Source of the DNA: CAMYKD01 sp041617155
Lineage (GTDB): Bacteria > Pseudomonadota > Alphaproteobacteria > Kiloniellales > JAKSDN01
Reading direction: 5' to 3'
NCBI GenBank assembly: GCA_041617155.1
Contig: JBFJPL010000007.1
Location: 1 to 64,000 of the forward strand
DNA length: 64,000 nt
This document shows, piece after piece, positions 8,728-17,400 of the stretch. A program made the position numbers and the translations under genes. The notes under the pieces were generated by a model, which saw nothing but the letters and a program-made list of their open reading frames with translations, did no database searches and was not told the origin of the DNA. How positions within the stretch are numbered: the stretch's first letter is position 1; each line of letters starts with the position of its first letter.

Positions 8728-10166
8728 CCGGCCTACCCGTCAACCTCGGCAACATCCATTTCGTCGGCGTCGGCGGCATCGGCATGTCGGGCATTGCGGA
8801 GATCCTGCACAACCTGGGCTATAAGGTGCGGGGCAGCGACATCGCCGAGAACGCCAACGTCCAGCGCCTGCGCAAGCTGGGCATCGAGGTGATGGTCGGT
8901 CACACGCCGGAGCACGTCGAGGACGCTCAGGTCGTGGTCGTTTCCACGGCGGTCAAGGCGGACAATCCCGAGGTCGTCGCGGCACGGAAACGATTTGCGC
9001 CGATCGTCCGGCGGGCCGAGATGCTTGGCGAGTTGATGCGCCTCAAATGGTCGATCGCGGTCGGCGGCACCCATGGCAAGACCACCACCACCTCCATGGT
9101 CGCGGCCATGCTCGACGCCGCTGATCTCGACCCAACGGTGATCAACGGCGGCATCATCAACGCCTATGGCACAAATGCGCGTCTCGGCGCGGGCGAGTGG
9201 ATGGTGGTCGAGGCCGACGAGAGCGACGGCACCTTCACCAAGCTGCCGGCGACCATTGCGGTGGTGACCAACATCGACCCGGAACATCTGGATTTCTATG
9301 GCTCGGTCGAGGCCCTGCACAACGCGTTCGAGACCTTCATCGAGAATATTCCCTTCTACGGCTTCGCGGTGCTCTGCATCGACCACCCGGTCGTGCAGTC
9401 CCTGATCGGGCGCATCGTGGACCGCCGCATCATTACCTATGGTCTGAGCCCGCAGGCCGACGTGCGCGCCACCAACATCGTCACCGAGAAGGGCGGTGCC
9501 TGGTTCGATGTGGTGATCGCTGATCGGCGCAGTGGTGACGAACGCAACATCGAAGGTCTGAGTCTGCCCATGTTGGGCCGACACAACGTGCAGAACGCAC
9601 TGGCCGCCGTGGCCATCGCCGACGCGTTGGATCTCGAGGAATCGATTATTCGCAAGGGCCTGGCGGGATTCGAGGGCGTCAAGCGCCGCTTCACCAAAAC
9701 CGGCGAAGCCGGCGGCGTCATAGTGATCGACGACTACGGCCACCATCCGGTCGAGATCGGCGCCGTGCTGCAGGCGGCGCGGCTCGCCACCAAGGGCAAG
9801 GTGATCGCCGTGATGCAACCGCACCGCTATTCGCGTCTGGCCAGCCTGTTCGAGGATTTCTGCAGCTGCTTCAACGATGCCGACCACGTCATCGTGGCCA
9901 ATGTCTTCGCCGCCGGCGAGCAGCCGCTGGAGGGTGTCGATCGCGATGCCCTGGTCGAGGGGCTGCGCGCCCGTGGCCACCGCCATGCCCAGGGACTCGA
10001 CGACGAGAAAGACCTCGCCCGGCTCGTATTCGACCTGGCGGCACCAGGCGACCTGGTGGTGTGCCTCGGTGCCGGCAATATCACGGCCTGGGCCAACGCG
10101 CTGCCCGAGCAATTGGCCGAACTGCAGGCCGCCAAGGCGGACAAAAAGCCGGGGCGCGGGCGATGA
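8724..10166 (+). CDS. murC: UDP-N-acetylmuramate:L-alanine ligase
   Basis: First Mur ligase, adding L-Ala to UDP-MurNAc in the cytoplasm; 480 aa. Visible motifs are the N-terminal dinucleotide-like GVGGIGMSGIAEIL, the P-loop GGTHGKTTTTSM, the central VEADESDGTF and the C-terminal DDYGHHPVEI and QPHRYSRL. The substrate order in this operon (murD, then murG, then murC, murB) is the usual alphaproteobacterial one. The start is ATG 8724 inside the murG stop. Confidence 0.96.
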   Translation: MTGLPVNLGNIHFVGVGGIGMSGIAEILHNLGYKVRGSDIAENANVQRLRKLGIEVMVGHTPEHVEDAQVVVVSTAVKADNPEVVAARKRFAPIVRRAEMLGELMRLKWSIAVGGTHGKTTTTSMVAAMLDAADLDPTVINGGIINAYGTNARLGAGEWMVVEADESDGTFTKLPATIAVVTNIDPEHLDFYGSVEALHNAFETFIENIPFYGFAVLCIDHPVVQSLIGRIVDRRIITYGLSPQADVRATNIVTEKGGAWFDVVIADRRSGDERNIEGLSLPMLGRHNVQNALAAVAIADALDLEESIIRKGLAGFEGVKRRFTKTGEAGGVIVIDDYGHHPVEIGAVLQAARLATKGKVIAVMQPHRYSRLASLFEDFCSCFNDADHVIVANVFAAGEQPLEGVDRDALVEGLRARGHRHAQGLDDEKDLARLVFDLAAPGDLVVCLGAGNITAWANALPEQLAELQAAKADKKPGRGR

Positions 10167-11113
10167 TGGCCATGACCGGACAGCCGAGACAGCGATTGAT
10201 CGACCGCCTGCCTCAGGTGCGCGGCCGGCTCAGTGAAAACGCCGACCTTGCCAAGGTCACTTGGTTCCGTGTCGGGGGCCCGGCCGAGGTCATGTTCCGC
10301 CCGGCTGATCGAGAGGATCTTCTGGCCTTTATCGCGGCGAAACCGGCCGATGTACCGATCACCGTGATCGGCGTTGGCTCCAACCTTCTGGTGCGCGACG
10401 GCGGCGTGCCGGGCGTCGTGCTTCGTCTGGGCCGCGGTTTTGCCGAAATCAAGGTGGACGGCAGCGACCTGGTCTGTGGCGCTACGGCGCTCGACCTGAA
10501 CGTGGCGACGAAGGCTAAGCTGGCCGGCATCGGCGGCCTGGAGTTCCTCAGCGGTGTGCCGGGCACGATTGGCGGCGCGCTACGCATGAACGGCGGTGCC
10601 TACGGCAGGGAGACAAAGGACGTCGTGGTCTGGGCCGAGGCAGCCGATCCGCACGGCCAGGTCCATCGCCTGACTCTGGAACAGCTCGGGTTCTCCTATC
10701 GGCACTGTGCCGTACCCGAGGACTGGATCTTCCTCGGCGCGCGTTTGGCCGGCCAACCGGATGAACCGGAAGCGATCGCGGCCCGCATGGCGAAAATCCA
10801 GCAAGCCCGAGCCGACAGCCAGCCGATCCGCACCCGGACTGGCGGCTCCACCTTCAAGAACCCACCCGGCGACAAGGCCTGGCAACTGATCGAGCAAGCC
10901 GGCTGTCGCGGCCTCAAGCACGGCCAGGCCATGGTATCGGAGAAGCACTGCAATTTCCTGATCAACACCGGCGGGGCGAGGGCCGCCGACCTGGAGCAGT
11001 TGGGTGAGGAAGTGCGCCGGCGGGTACAAGCGACCAGCGGCATCGAACTCGAATGGGAGATCCGCCGGATCGGTGTGCCGGCGGGTCCCGGCGAAACCGG
11101 AGAGGCCCCATGA
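10163..11113 (+). CDS. murB: UDP-N-acetylenolpyruvoylglucosamine reductase
   Basis: FAD- and NADPH-dependent enzyme reducing UDP-GlcNAc-enolpyruvate to UDP-MurNAc. I start at ATG 10163 (316 aa), which overlaps the murC stop; ATG codons at 10166 and 10172 are also in frame and cannot be excluded. FAD-binding features are VGGPAEVMFRP, GVGSNLLVRDGG and PGTIGGALRMNGGAYG. The catalytic serine lies in TGGSTFKNP. Its compact length and loop pattern fit the shorter MurB class. It is coupled to ddl through ATGA at 11110. Confidence 0.95.
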   Translation: MMAMTGQPRQRLIDRLPQVRGRLSENADLAKVTWFRVGGPAEVMFRPADREDLLAFIAAKPADVPITVIGVGSNLLVRDGGVPGVVLRLGRGFAEIKVDGSDLVCGATALDLNVATKAKLAGIGGLEFLSGVPGTIGGALRMNGGAYGRETKDVVVWAEAADPHGQVHRLTLEQLGFSYRHCAVPEDWIFLGARLAGQPDEPEAIAARMAKIQQARADSQPIRTRTGGSTFKNPPGDKAWQLIEQAGCRGLKHGQAMVSEKHCNFLINTGGARAADLEQLGEEVRRRVQATSGIELEWEIRRIGVPAGPGETGEAP

Positions 11114-12036
11114 GCAAGCGCGTCGCAGTCCTGATGGGCGGTCCCTCCTCGGAACGCGAAGTGTCGCTGGTCAGCGGCCGGGAGTGCGCCGCGGGCCTGA
11201 AAGAGGCCGGCTACGAAGTGACCGAGATCGACGTGGGCCGCGATCTGGCGCCGGTCATTCAAGCCCTGACGCCGCCTCCCGACGTCGTCTTCAACGCCCT
11301 GCATGGCCGCTGGGGCGAGGACGGCTGCATACAGGGCGTGCTGAACTTCCTGCACATCCCCTACACCCACTCCGGGCTGCTGGCATCGGCGGTTGCCATG
11401 GACAAACCCATGGCCAAGCGGCTTTTCGCGGCCGCCGGCCTGCCCTGCCCTGACGGCATCATCGTCCACCGCGACGAGGTGCTGGCCGGCGACGTGATGC
11501 CGCGGCCCTATGTCGTCAAGCCGCCGAACGAGGGCTCCAGCGTCGGCGTGCGCATCGTTACGACAGGCCAGAACGAACCACCCTTGTCGAGCGCCAACTG
11601 GCAGTTCGGCGAACACGTGCTGGTCGAGCGCTACATCGCCGGCCGCGAACTCACCGTCGCGGTCATGGGCGACCGCGCCCTGGCGGTCACCGAGATCAAA
11701 CCCCAAGGCGAGGGTTTCTACGACTACCAAGCTAAGTACACCAAAGCGCAAGCGGCCCGCCATGTCGTGCCGGCCAAGGTGTCCAAGAGGATCGCCCAGC
11801 AGGCGATGGACATGGCTTTGCGCGCACATCAGGTCCTGGGTTGCCGCGGGATCAGCCGGGCCGACTTCCGGTACGACGACACGCGCCGCAAACCGGGCGA
11901 TCTTTTCCTGCTTGAAGTGAACACCCAACCCGGCATGACGCCGATGAGCCTGGTGCCGGAACAAGCCGCGCACCTGGGCATCTCCTTTCCCGAAATCTGT
12001 GCCTGGATGGTGGAGAACGCCGCATGCGACGAGTAA
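11110..12036 (+). CDS. ddl: D-alanine--D-alanine ligase
   Basis: ATP-grasp enzyme making the D-Ala-D-Ala dipeptide used by MurF; 308 aa from ATG 11110, which overlaps the murB stop. Landmarks are the N-terminal GGPSSEREVSLVSG, the omega-loop tyrosine/lysine segment YDYQAKYTKAQA, and the C-terminal metal site LLEVNTQPGMTPMS. The YxxKY loop is typical of ligases that make D-Ala-D-Ala rather than D-Ala-D-Lac. The last 13 nt overlap ftsQ. Confidence 0.95.
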   Translation: MSKRVAVLMGGPSSEREVSLVSGRECAAGLKEAGYEVTEIDVGRDLAPVIQALTPPPDVVFNALHGRWGEDGCIQGVLNFLHIPYTHSGLLASAVAMDKPMAKRLFAAAGLPCPDGIIVHRDEVLAGDVMPRPYVVKPPNEGSSVGVRIVTTGQNEPPLSSANWQFGEHVLVERYIAGRELTVAVMGDRALAVTEIKPQGEGFYDYQAKYTKAQAARHVVPAKVSKRIAQQAMDMALRAHQVLGCRGISRADFRYDDTRRKPGDLFLLEVNTQPGMTPMSLVPEQAAHLGISFPEICAWMVENAACDE

Positions 12037-12899
12037 ATCCGACCGCCCGCCCGCGCCGCGCGACCCGATGCAGCGGCGCCAAACCGCTGCGCCGGCGCGC
12101 CCGGCCGTGGTTCGAGCGGCGGCGGCTTCTGCTGCTCGGGCTCGGCGTTGTCGCCGCGCTGTCGCTCACGGGCATCGGCTGGCTGTGGCACAGCGGCTGG
12201 ATAATTCAACAGGTATCCCGGACCGTAGCGGCGGTGTACCAGATCACCGCCGATGCCGGGTTCGCCGTCGACGACGTCCTGGTCGAAGGCCGTAACCGCA
12301 CCAAGGCGTCGGCGATCCTAAGCGCGCTGTCGGTCGAGCGTGGTTCGCCGATCCTGGCGGTCGACCCCGACAGCGCTCGGGACCGGCTCGAAGCGCTGCC
12401 GTGGGTGCGTCAGGCGTCGGTCGAGCGGCGCCTGCCCCGCCTGCTCTACATCCGACTGACGGAGCGCGAACCCATGGCGATCTGGCAGTTGAACGGCAAG
12501 CTTTCGGTGATCGACCGGAGCGGCGCGGTCATTGCAGGCGCCAAGGCCACGCGCTTTGCCGGCCTGCCCCTGGTGGTCGGCGAGGAGGCCGCGCCAGAGG
12601 CAGCGGCGCTGCTCGACATGCTGAGGCAGGAACCCGACCTCGGAGCACTCGTGGTGGCGGCCGTGCGAGTCGGCACGCGGCGCTGGAACCTTCGTCTGGA
12701 GGGCGGCGTCGAGGTTCGCCTGCCGGAAACCGAAGCGGCCGACGCCTGGCGCCAGTTCGCCGAGCTCGAGCGCGCGCACGGCCTGCTGGAACGCGACGTC
12801 GTGGCAATCGACCTGCGCCTGCCCGGCCGGCTGGTGGTTCGCACCGCGCCTGGCGCCCAAACCAAGGGCGGCCTGTCCAAGGCCGGGCATGACACATGA
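12024..12899 (+). CDS. ftsQ: Cell division protein FtsQ (POTRA)
   Basis: Bitopic division protein linking early and late divisome parts. It has 291 aa: a very basic cytoplasmic N-terminus (about ten Arg in the first 40 residues), one membrane segment (LLLLGLGVVAALSLTGIGWLW, about residues 36-56), and a periplasmic POTRA domain starting FAVDDVLVEGRNRTKASAI, then the beta domain. ATG 12024 lies inside ddl. The protein ends with a Gly/Lys-rich tail and overlaps ftsA by ATGA. The sequence is less conserved than its neighbours, but position and architecture make the call firm. Confidence 0.93.
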   Translation: MRRVNPTARPRRATRCSGAKPLRRRARPWFERRRLLLLGLGVVAALSLTGIGWLWHSGWIIQQVSRTVAAVYQITADAGFAVDDVLVEGRNRTKASAILSALSVERGSPILAVDPDSARDRLEALPWVRQASVERRLPRLLYIRLTEREPMAIWQLNGKLSVIDRSGAVIAGAKATRFAGLPLVVGEEAAPEAAALLDMLRQEPDLGALVVAAVRVGTRRWNLRLEGGVEVRLPETEAADAWRQFAELERAHGLLERDVVAIDLRLPGRLVVRTAPGAQTKGGLSKAGHDT

Positions 12900-14179
12900 A
12901 GAACACCCTCGGCAGACCCCGGAGCGGACTGATAGCGGCCCTCGACGTGGGCAGCAGCAAGATTTGCTGCTTCATCGCCACGCTGGAGGCCTCCGGTCAG
13001 CCGCGCATCCTGGGCATCGGCCAGCAGGCCAGCCGGGGCGTGCGCGGCGGCAATGTCGTCGGTATGGAGGTTTGCGAGACCGCGATCCTCAACGCGGTCC
13101 ACGCCGCGGAACAGATGGCCGGCAAGACCGTCGAAGATGTCGTCGTCAACCTGTCCGGTGGCCACCCGATCTCCAGTTCCGTCGGTGTCGAAGTGGCAAT
13201 CGACGGCCATGAAGTCGGCGATAGCGACCTTCAGCGCGCGCTGCACCACGGGCGTTTGGCAAACGGGACAAACAGAACCGAAAGCAACCGCGATCCCAGC
13301 CGGCAGCTGATCCATTCCATTCCGGTTGGCTACACCATCGATGGCAACCGAGGGATCCGCGATCCGCGCGGCCTGTTCGGCGAACGCCTGGGTGTGAAGA
13401 TGCATCTGATCACCGCAAACACCAGCGCCGTGCGCAACCTGACCACTTGCATCCAGCGCTGCCATCTGGATGTCAGTGGCTTCGTCGTCTCGCCCTATGC
13501 CTCCGGCCTCGCCACCCTGGTCGAGGACGAAACGGAGCTGGGCGTGACCGTCATCGACATGGGCGGCGGCACGACGAGCATTGCCGTGTTCTTCGAGGGC
13601 AGCGTCATCTATACGGACCTGGTAGCGGTCGGCGGTATCCATGTCACCCACGACATCGCGCGCGGGCTTTCCGCACCGCTGGTCCACGCCGAGCGACTCA
13701 AGACGCTTTACGGCCATGCGATGGCCGCGGCGGCCGACGAACGCGAGATGATCGACGTTCCACAGGTCGGCGAGGAAGCCTTCGAGGTCGAAACCCAGCA
13801 GCTGCCCCGTTCGATTCTTGTGGGCATCATTCAGCCGCGCCTGGAAGAGACCTTTGAACTGGTCCGCTCGCGTCTGGAAGCGAGCGGCCTCGACAAGGTG
13901 GCAGGCCGCCGCGTGGTGCTGACCGGTGGCGCCAGTCAGCTGCCGGGGCTGCGTGATTTGGCTGCCCTGGTGCTCGACAAACAGGTGCGGATCGGCCGAC
14001 CCAACGGCACGGAAGGCTTGGCCGAGGCGACCAGCGGTCCCGCCTACGCCACCTGCGCCGGTCTGCTGACCTGTGCCGTGACAAACGAGCTGGCCACGCC
14101 GCGTGAAAGGTCGCCCGACGAGGACCGGCCGAGCGGTTTCATGGGCCGCGTTGGAGATTGGGTCCGTGAGCATTTTTGA
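12896..14179 (+). CDS. ftsA: Cell division protein FtsA
   Basis: Actin-like ATPase that tethers FtsZ filaments to the inner membrane; 427 aa. Motifs are the phosphate-1 loop AALDVGSSKICCFIA, the phosphate-2 loop IDMGGGTTSIAVF and the late adenosine motif LTGGASQLPGL. The last residues, FMGRVGDWVREHF, form the expected amphipathic membrane-targeting helix. The start ATG 12896 overlaps the ftsQ stop. A 90-nt gap with two hairpins separates it from ftsZ. Confidence 0.96.
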   Translation: MKNTLGRPRSGLIAALDVGSSKICCFIATLEASGQPRILGIGQQASRGVRGGNVVGMEVCETAILNAVHAAEQMAGKTVEDVVVNLSGGHPISSSVGVEVAIDGHEVGDSDLQRALHHGRLANGTNRTESNRDPSRQLIHSIPVGYTIDGNRGIRDPRGLFGERLGVKMHLITANTSAVRNLTTCIQRCHLDVSGFVVSPYASGLATLVEDETELGVTVIDMGGGTTSIAVFFEGSVIYTDLVAVGGIHVTHDIARGLSAPLVHAERLKTLYGHAMAAAADEREMIDVPQVGEEAFEVETQQLPRSILVGIIQPRLEETFELVRSRLEASGLDKVAGRRVVLTGGASQLPGLRDLAALVLDKQVRIGRPNGTEGLAEATSGPAYATCAGLLTCAVTNELATPRERSPDEDRPSGFMGRVGDWVREHF

Positions 14180-14195
14180 GTTTCATCAACCGGAC

Positions 14196-14233
14196 GTCCC
14201 GACCGCATCGGGACAACTAGCCGGCTGCGCCGG
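14196..14233 (+). promoter_or_regulatory. Two hairpins in the ftsA-ftsZ leader
   Basis: Two short perfect inverted repeats lie between the ftsA stop and ftsZ. GTCCCGA (14196-14202) pairs with TCGGGAC (14208-14214), and CCGGC (14221-14225) pairs with GCCGG (14229-14233). Neither is followed by a T-run, so they are not standard terminators. They may be mRNA-stability or processing structures that set FtsZ level. Pairing is seen in the sequence; the role is inferred. Confidence 0.4.
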
Positions 14234-14269
14234 TAGCGAGGGCCGAGCATCCGGCCACTGGAGGAAGCT

Positions 14270-16024
14270 ATGACTTTGAACCTCAATGTGCCGAAAGCGA
14301 AGGAACAGCTTTCGCCGCGTATCACCGTGATCGGCGTCGGCGGCGCCGGGGGTAACGCTGTCAACAATATGATCCAGTCCAACCTGGAAGGCGTCGAATT
14401 TATGGTCGCCAATACGGACGCCCAATCTCTTTCGCAAACTTACTGCGAGCGGAGCATTCAACTCGGCCGCAACATCACCCAAGGCCTTGGCGCCGGTTCC
14501 CGGCCGGATATCGGCCGTGCCGCGGCTGAGGAGGCGCTGGATGAGATCCTCAGCCAGCTCGAGGGGTCCAACATGGTCTTCGTCACCGCTGGCATGGGTG
14601 GCGGCACTGGGACTGGCGCGGCACCGGTGCTTGCCCGGGCGGCGCGCGAGGCCGGCATTCTGACAGTCGGCGTGGTCACCAAGCCGTTCCATTTCGAGGG
14701 CGTGCACCGGATGCGGCTCGCCGAATCGGGGATCGCCGAGTTGCAGCAGTACGTCGACACCCTGATCATCATTCCGAACCAGAACCTGTTCCGTGTCGCC
14801 AACGAGAAAACGACTTTCGCCGATGCCTTCAAGATGGCCGATGACGTGCTCGATTCCGGCGTGCGCGGGGTGACCGATCTGATGGTCATGCCCGGTCTGA
14901 TTAATCTCGATTTCGCCGATATCCGGGCGGTCATGACCGAAATGGGCACGGCCATGATGGGCACGGGCGAGGCCGAAGGCGAAAACCGCTCGATCGATGC
15001 CGCCGAGGCGGCAATTTCCAACCCGTTGTTGGACGACGTTTCCATGAAGGGCGCCCGGGGTGTACTGATCAACATCACTGGCGGCGCCGACATGACCCTT
15101 TTCGAGGTCGATGAAGCCGCCAATCGGATTCGCGACGAAGTCGATCCCGAGGCGAACATCATCTTCGGCTCCACTTTCGTGGAGAGCCTGGAGGGTCGGA
15201 TGCGGGTTTCCGTGGTGGCCACGGGCATTGACGCCGACGATGTGGCGGCGCCGCGGCCTGCCGCCCTCAGCCTGGTCTCCAGCCGGGCCGACACGCGGGC
15301 GCCGGCCGAATCGAATTTGGGCTATCAGGCTCCCGCGGCCTCCGGCAGCAGCTTGGGCTTGGAACCGCCAGTGCGTGCCAGCGAGGATCGCGCCGCCGAG
15401 TACGACGAATTCGTCGACCACACCGCCATCGAGATGCCGGGCGGTCTGATCCGCAGCGCGGCACCGGCAAGGCAGTCGCTGGATCAGGCGGATCGCGAAA
15501 GGCCGCAGGCCGCCATCACCGACGAGCCGACCGAGATGAGCCCGAACGATCGGCTAACCGGGCCGGAACGGGCCGAGGAAGGTTTTATTGCCCCGCCGCC
15601 GGTCGAGCCCGACACCAAAAGGCCGTCTTACAACGAACCGACTCGCACTCCCAACCCCTTCGCCGAGGCGGAACTGGCCAACAGCGGCAACGAACGAATT
15701 AGCGAGCAGAGCCGGCCGACCGCGGTGCCCCGCCGCAGAAGGGCGCACAGCCTCTTTGCCAAGATGTCGGATGCGGCCCGCGCGTTCCAGGGTGTCAATC
15801 AGGCCGAAACGCCGGAGGAACCCAGCACCGAACGCGTGCCCGAGCCCGCGCAGGCGCAACCGAATGCACCAGGAACGCCGCGCGCTGGCGCGGTCCGCCA
15901 GGATCCGCAGGTGACCCAGCAGCCGCGCTTCTCCGGGCTCGATCCGGCGGAAAGGATTGCCAGCAGCGCGGCCGAGGAAGAGTTGCTGGATATCCCGGCC
16001 TTTCTGCGGCGCCAAGCCAACTGA
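14270..16024 (+). CDS. ftsZ: FtsZ, tubulin-like division GTPase with long linker
   Basis: Forms the cytoplasmic Z-ring. It has 584 aa. The globular GTPase occupies about residues 1-325, with GVGGAGGNAVNNMI, the tubulin signature GGGTGTGAAPVLA, and the T7 loop NLDFADIRAVM. A low-complexity, Pro/Glu/Ala-rich linker of roughly 240 residues follows. The chain ends with the conserved binding peptide LLDIPAFLRRQAN for FtsA and other partners. A strong site GGAGG lies just upstream of ATG 14270. E. coli FtsZ is about 383 aa, so the extra length is nearly all linker, a known alphaproteobacterial trait. Confidence 0.97.
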   Translation: MTLNLNVPKAKEQLSPRITVIGVGGAGGNAVNNMIQSNLEGVEFMVANTDAQSLSQTYCERSIQLGRNITQGLGAGSRPDIGRAAAEEALDEILSQLEGSNMVFVTAGMGGGTGTGAAPVLARAAREAGILTVGVVTKPFHFEGVHRMRLAESGIAELQQYVDTLIIIPNQNLFRVANEKTTFADAFKMADDVLDSGVRGVTDLMVMPGLINLDFADIRAVMTEMGTAMMGTGEAEGENRSIDAAEAAISNPLLDDVSMKGARGVLINITGGADMTLFEVDEAANRIRDEVDPEANIIFGSTFVESLEGRMRVSVVATGIDADDVAAPRPAALSLVSSRADTRAPAESNLGYQAPAASGSSLGLEPPVRASEDRAAEYDEFVDHTAIEMPGGLIRSAAPARQSLDQADRERPQAAITDEPTEMSPNDRLTGPERAEEGFIAPPPVEPDTKRPSYNEPTRTPNPFAEAELANSGNERISEQSRPTAVPRRRRAHSLFAKMSDAARAFQGVNQAETPEEPSTERVPEPAQAQPNAPGTPRAGAVRQDPQVTQQPRFSGLDPAERIASSAAEEELLDIPAFLRRQAN

Positions 16025-16311
16025 CCGGGCGACTCGCTTGGCCAGGAACTATTAGCGTCGCGGGATCGAGTAACATCTCGTAACAAACAGTGATTTGAAC
16101 GCTTGATAGGGGCTGTGCCATGTTGCTCGCGGAGTTTTCTATGCGGGTCTGATTTGGGGCTTCCCGTATCGATAGCGGCAGGTAGCCCGACTAATCTCGG
16201 ACCAGCGGGCAGAGGGATTCGTCCGGAACTTCAACTGTGCCGGCGGCGCTCAATCCTCCAGACCCGGCGTCCGTGTAGGAGCCCGAATGAACGGGGGCTA
16301 AGACGGGGGGC
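16025..16311 (+). other. ftsZ-lpxC intergenic region, no gene seen
   Basis: 287 nt without a convincing gene. A 70-codon open stretch (16103-16315) has Cys/Arg-rich composition and no ribosome-binding site, so I do not call it. The segment is less GC-rich in its first 100 nt and could hold an lpxC promoter, but I see no clear -35/-10 pair and no T-tailed hairpin to end ftsZ transcription. GGGCT and AGCCC near 16155-16190 could pair weakly. Confidence 0.5.
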
Positions 16312-17259
16312 ATGATGAGATCCATGCGGCAGCGGACGCTAGAAAATCCGATCTATTGTTCTGGCGTCGGACTACATTCAGGTTCGAGGGTAGCGATGAC
16401 GATCTATCCGGGCGAACCGGATAGAGGTGTTCGTTTTCGCCGCATCGATATTGCCGGTGGATTTGTGGAAGTCTCAGCCAACTGGCGAAATGCCATAGAA
16501 GCGCCGCTTTGCACCACCTTGGTCAGCAAGGGCGGGGTCAGGTTCTGCACGGTCGAACATCTCATGTCGGCCTTCTTCGGCTGTGGCATCGACAACGCCG
16601 TTGTCGAGCTCAACGGCGACGAGGTGCCGGCCATGGACGGCAGCGCGGCGCCCTTTGTCGCGCTGATCGAGGCTGCGGGCTCGGTCGAACAAGCCTCGCC
16701 GCGTCGAGCCTTGCAAGTGCTCAAGCCGGTGGAGGTGCGCGAGCCGCATCGCTCGGCCAGCCTGACGCCCAGCGAGGGCCTTTCGGTCGATTTCGAGATC
16801 GATTTCGACAGCCCGGTGGTGGCCAAGCAGGAATGGTCCGTGCTGGTCAACAAGGAGTCCTACAAACGCGAGGTCGCTAGAGCGCGGACCTTCGGCTTCT
16901 TGCATGAGGTCGACAAGCTGCGGGCCATGGGATTGGCGCGCGGCGGGTCACTCGAAAACGCCATAGTGATCGATCACGACCGCATAGTGAATGAAGGCGG
17001 CCTGCGCTACGACAACGAGTTCGTACGGCACAAGGTGCTGGACGCAATCGGCGATCTCTATTTGGCCGGCGGCCCGCTGCTCGGCCGCTTCCAAGGTGTG
17101 CGTGCCGGCCATGCCTTGACCCTGCGCCTGCTGCAGGCCCTTTTCGCGGACGCCAGCGCCTGGCGTTGGCGCGATTTGGCCAGCCGGGACGATGTCGACC
17201 GGATCAATCGGCGGCGTATGTCGGTTCCAACCGACCAGGCCGCCGTGGCTTCGGCCTAG
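16312..17259 (+). CDS. lpxC: UDP-3-O-acyl-N-acetylglucosamine deacetylase
   Basis: Zinc-dependent cytoplasmic deacetylase, the committed step of lipid A synthesis; 315 aa from ATG 16312 (ATGs at 16315 and 16324 are also in frame). Zinc ligands are the His of TVEHLMSAFFG and the His and Asp of HKVLDAIGDLYLAG; the general-base region is GHALTLRLL. The GVGLHSG start motif is present. lpxC directly after ftsZ is the classic end of the dcw cluster and shows an outer membrane with lipid A. Confidence 0.96.
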   Translation: MMRSMRQRTLENPIYCSGVGLHSGSRVAMTIYPGEPDRGVRFRRIDIAGGFVEVSANWRNAIEAPLCTTLVSKGGVRFCTVEHLMSAFFGCGIDNAVVELNGDEVPAMDGSAAPFVALIEAAGSVEQASPRRALQVLKPVEVREPHRSASLTPSEGLSVDFEIDFDSPVVAKQEWSVLVNKESYKREVARARTFGFLHEVDKLRAMGLARGGSLENAIVIDHDRIVNEGGLRYDNEFVRHKVLDAIGDLYLAGGPLLGRFQGVRAGHALTLRLLQALFADASAWRWRDLASRDDVDRINRRRMSVPTDQAAVASA

Positions 17260-17367
17260 TCTCCTCCGAAGCCATAGATTTAGGCCGGGCGACGTCTTAC
17301 GTCAGGCTTCGCTTGAGCCGTGAGGGGACTGGCACTTGTAGTCCGGCATCGGTCAAATCCGATGGAT

Positions 17368-17394
17368 TTGTCTGCCGCTATAGTGTGGTATACT
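17368..17394 (+). promoter_or_regulatory. Candidate sigma70-like promoter of bamD
   Basis: A TATACT hexamer (17389-17394) lies at a plausible distance below a TTGTCT-like hexamer (17368-17373, spacer 15). Transcription would begin close to 17401, making the first ATG leaderless or placing the second ATG (17422) about 20 nt into the message. This is inferred from sequence alone. Confidence 0.35.
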
Positions 17395-17400
17395 GACATA

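Noticed and set aside
16103..16315. 70-codon frame between ftsZ and lpxC
   Set aside because: No ribosome-binding site, and Cys/Arg-rich non-protein-like composition.
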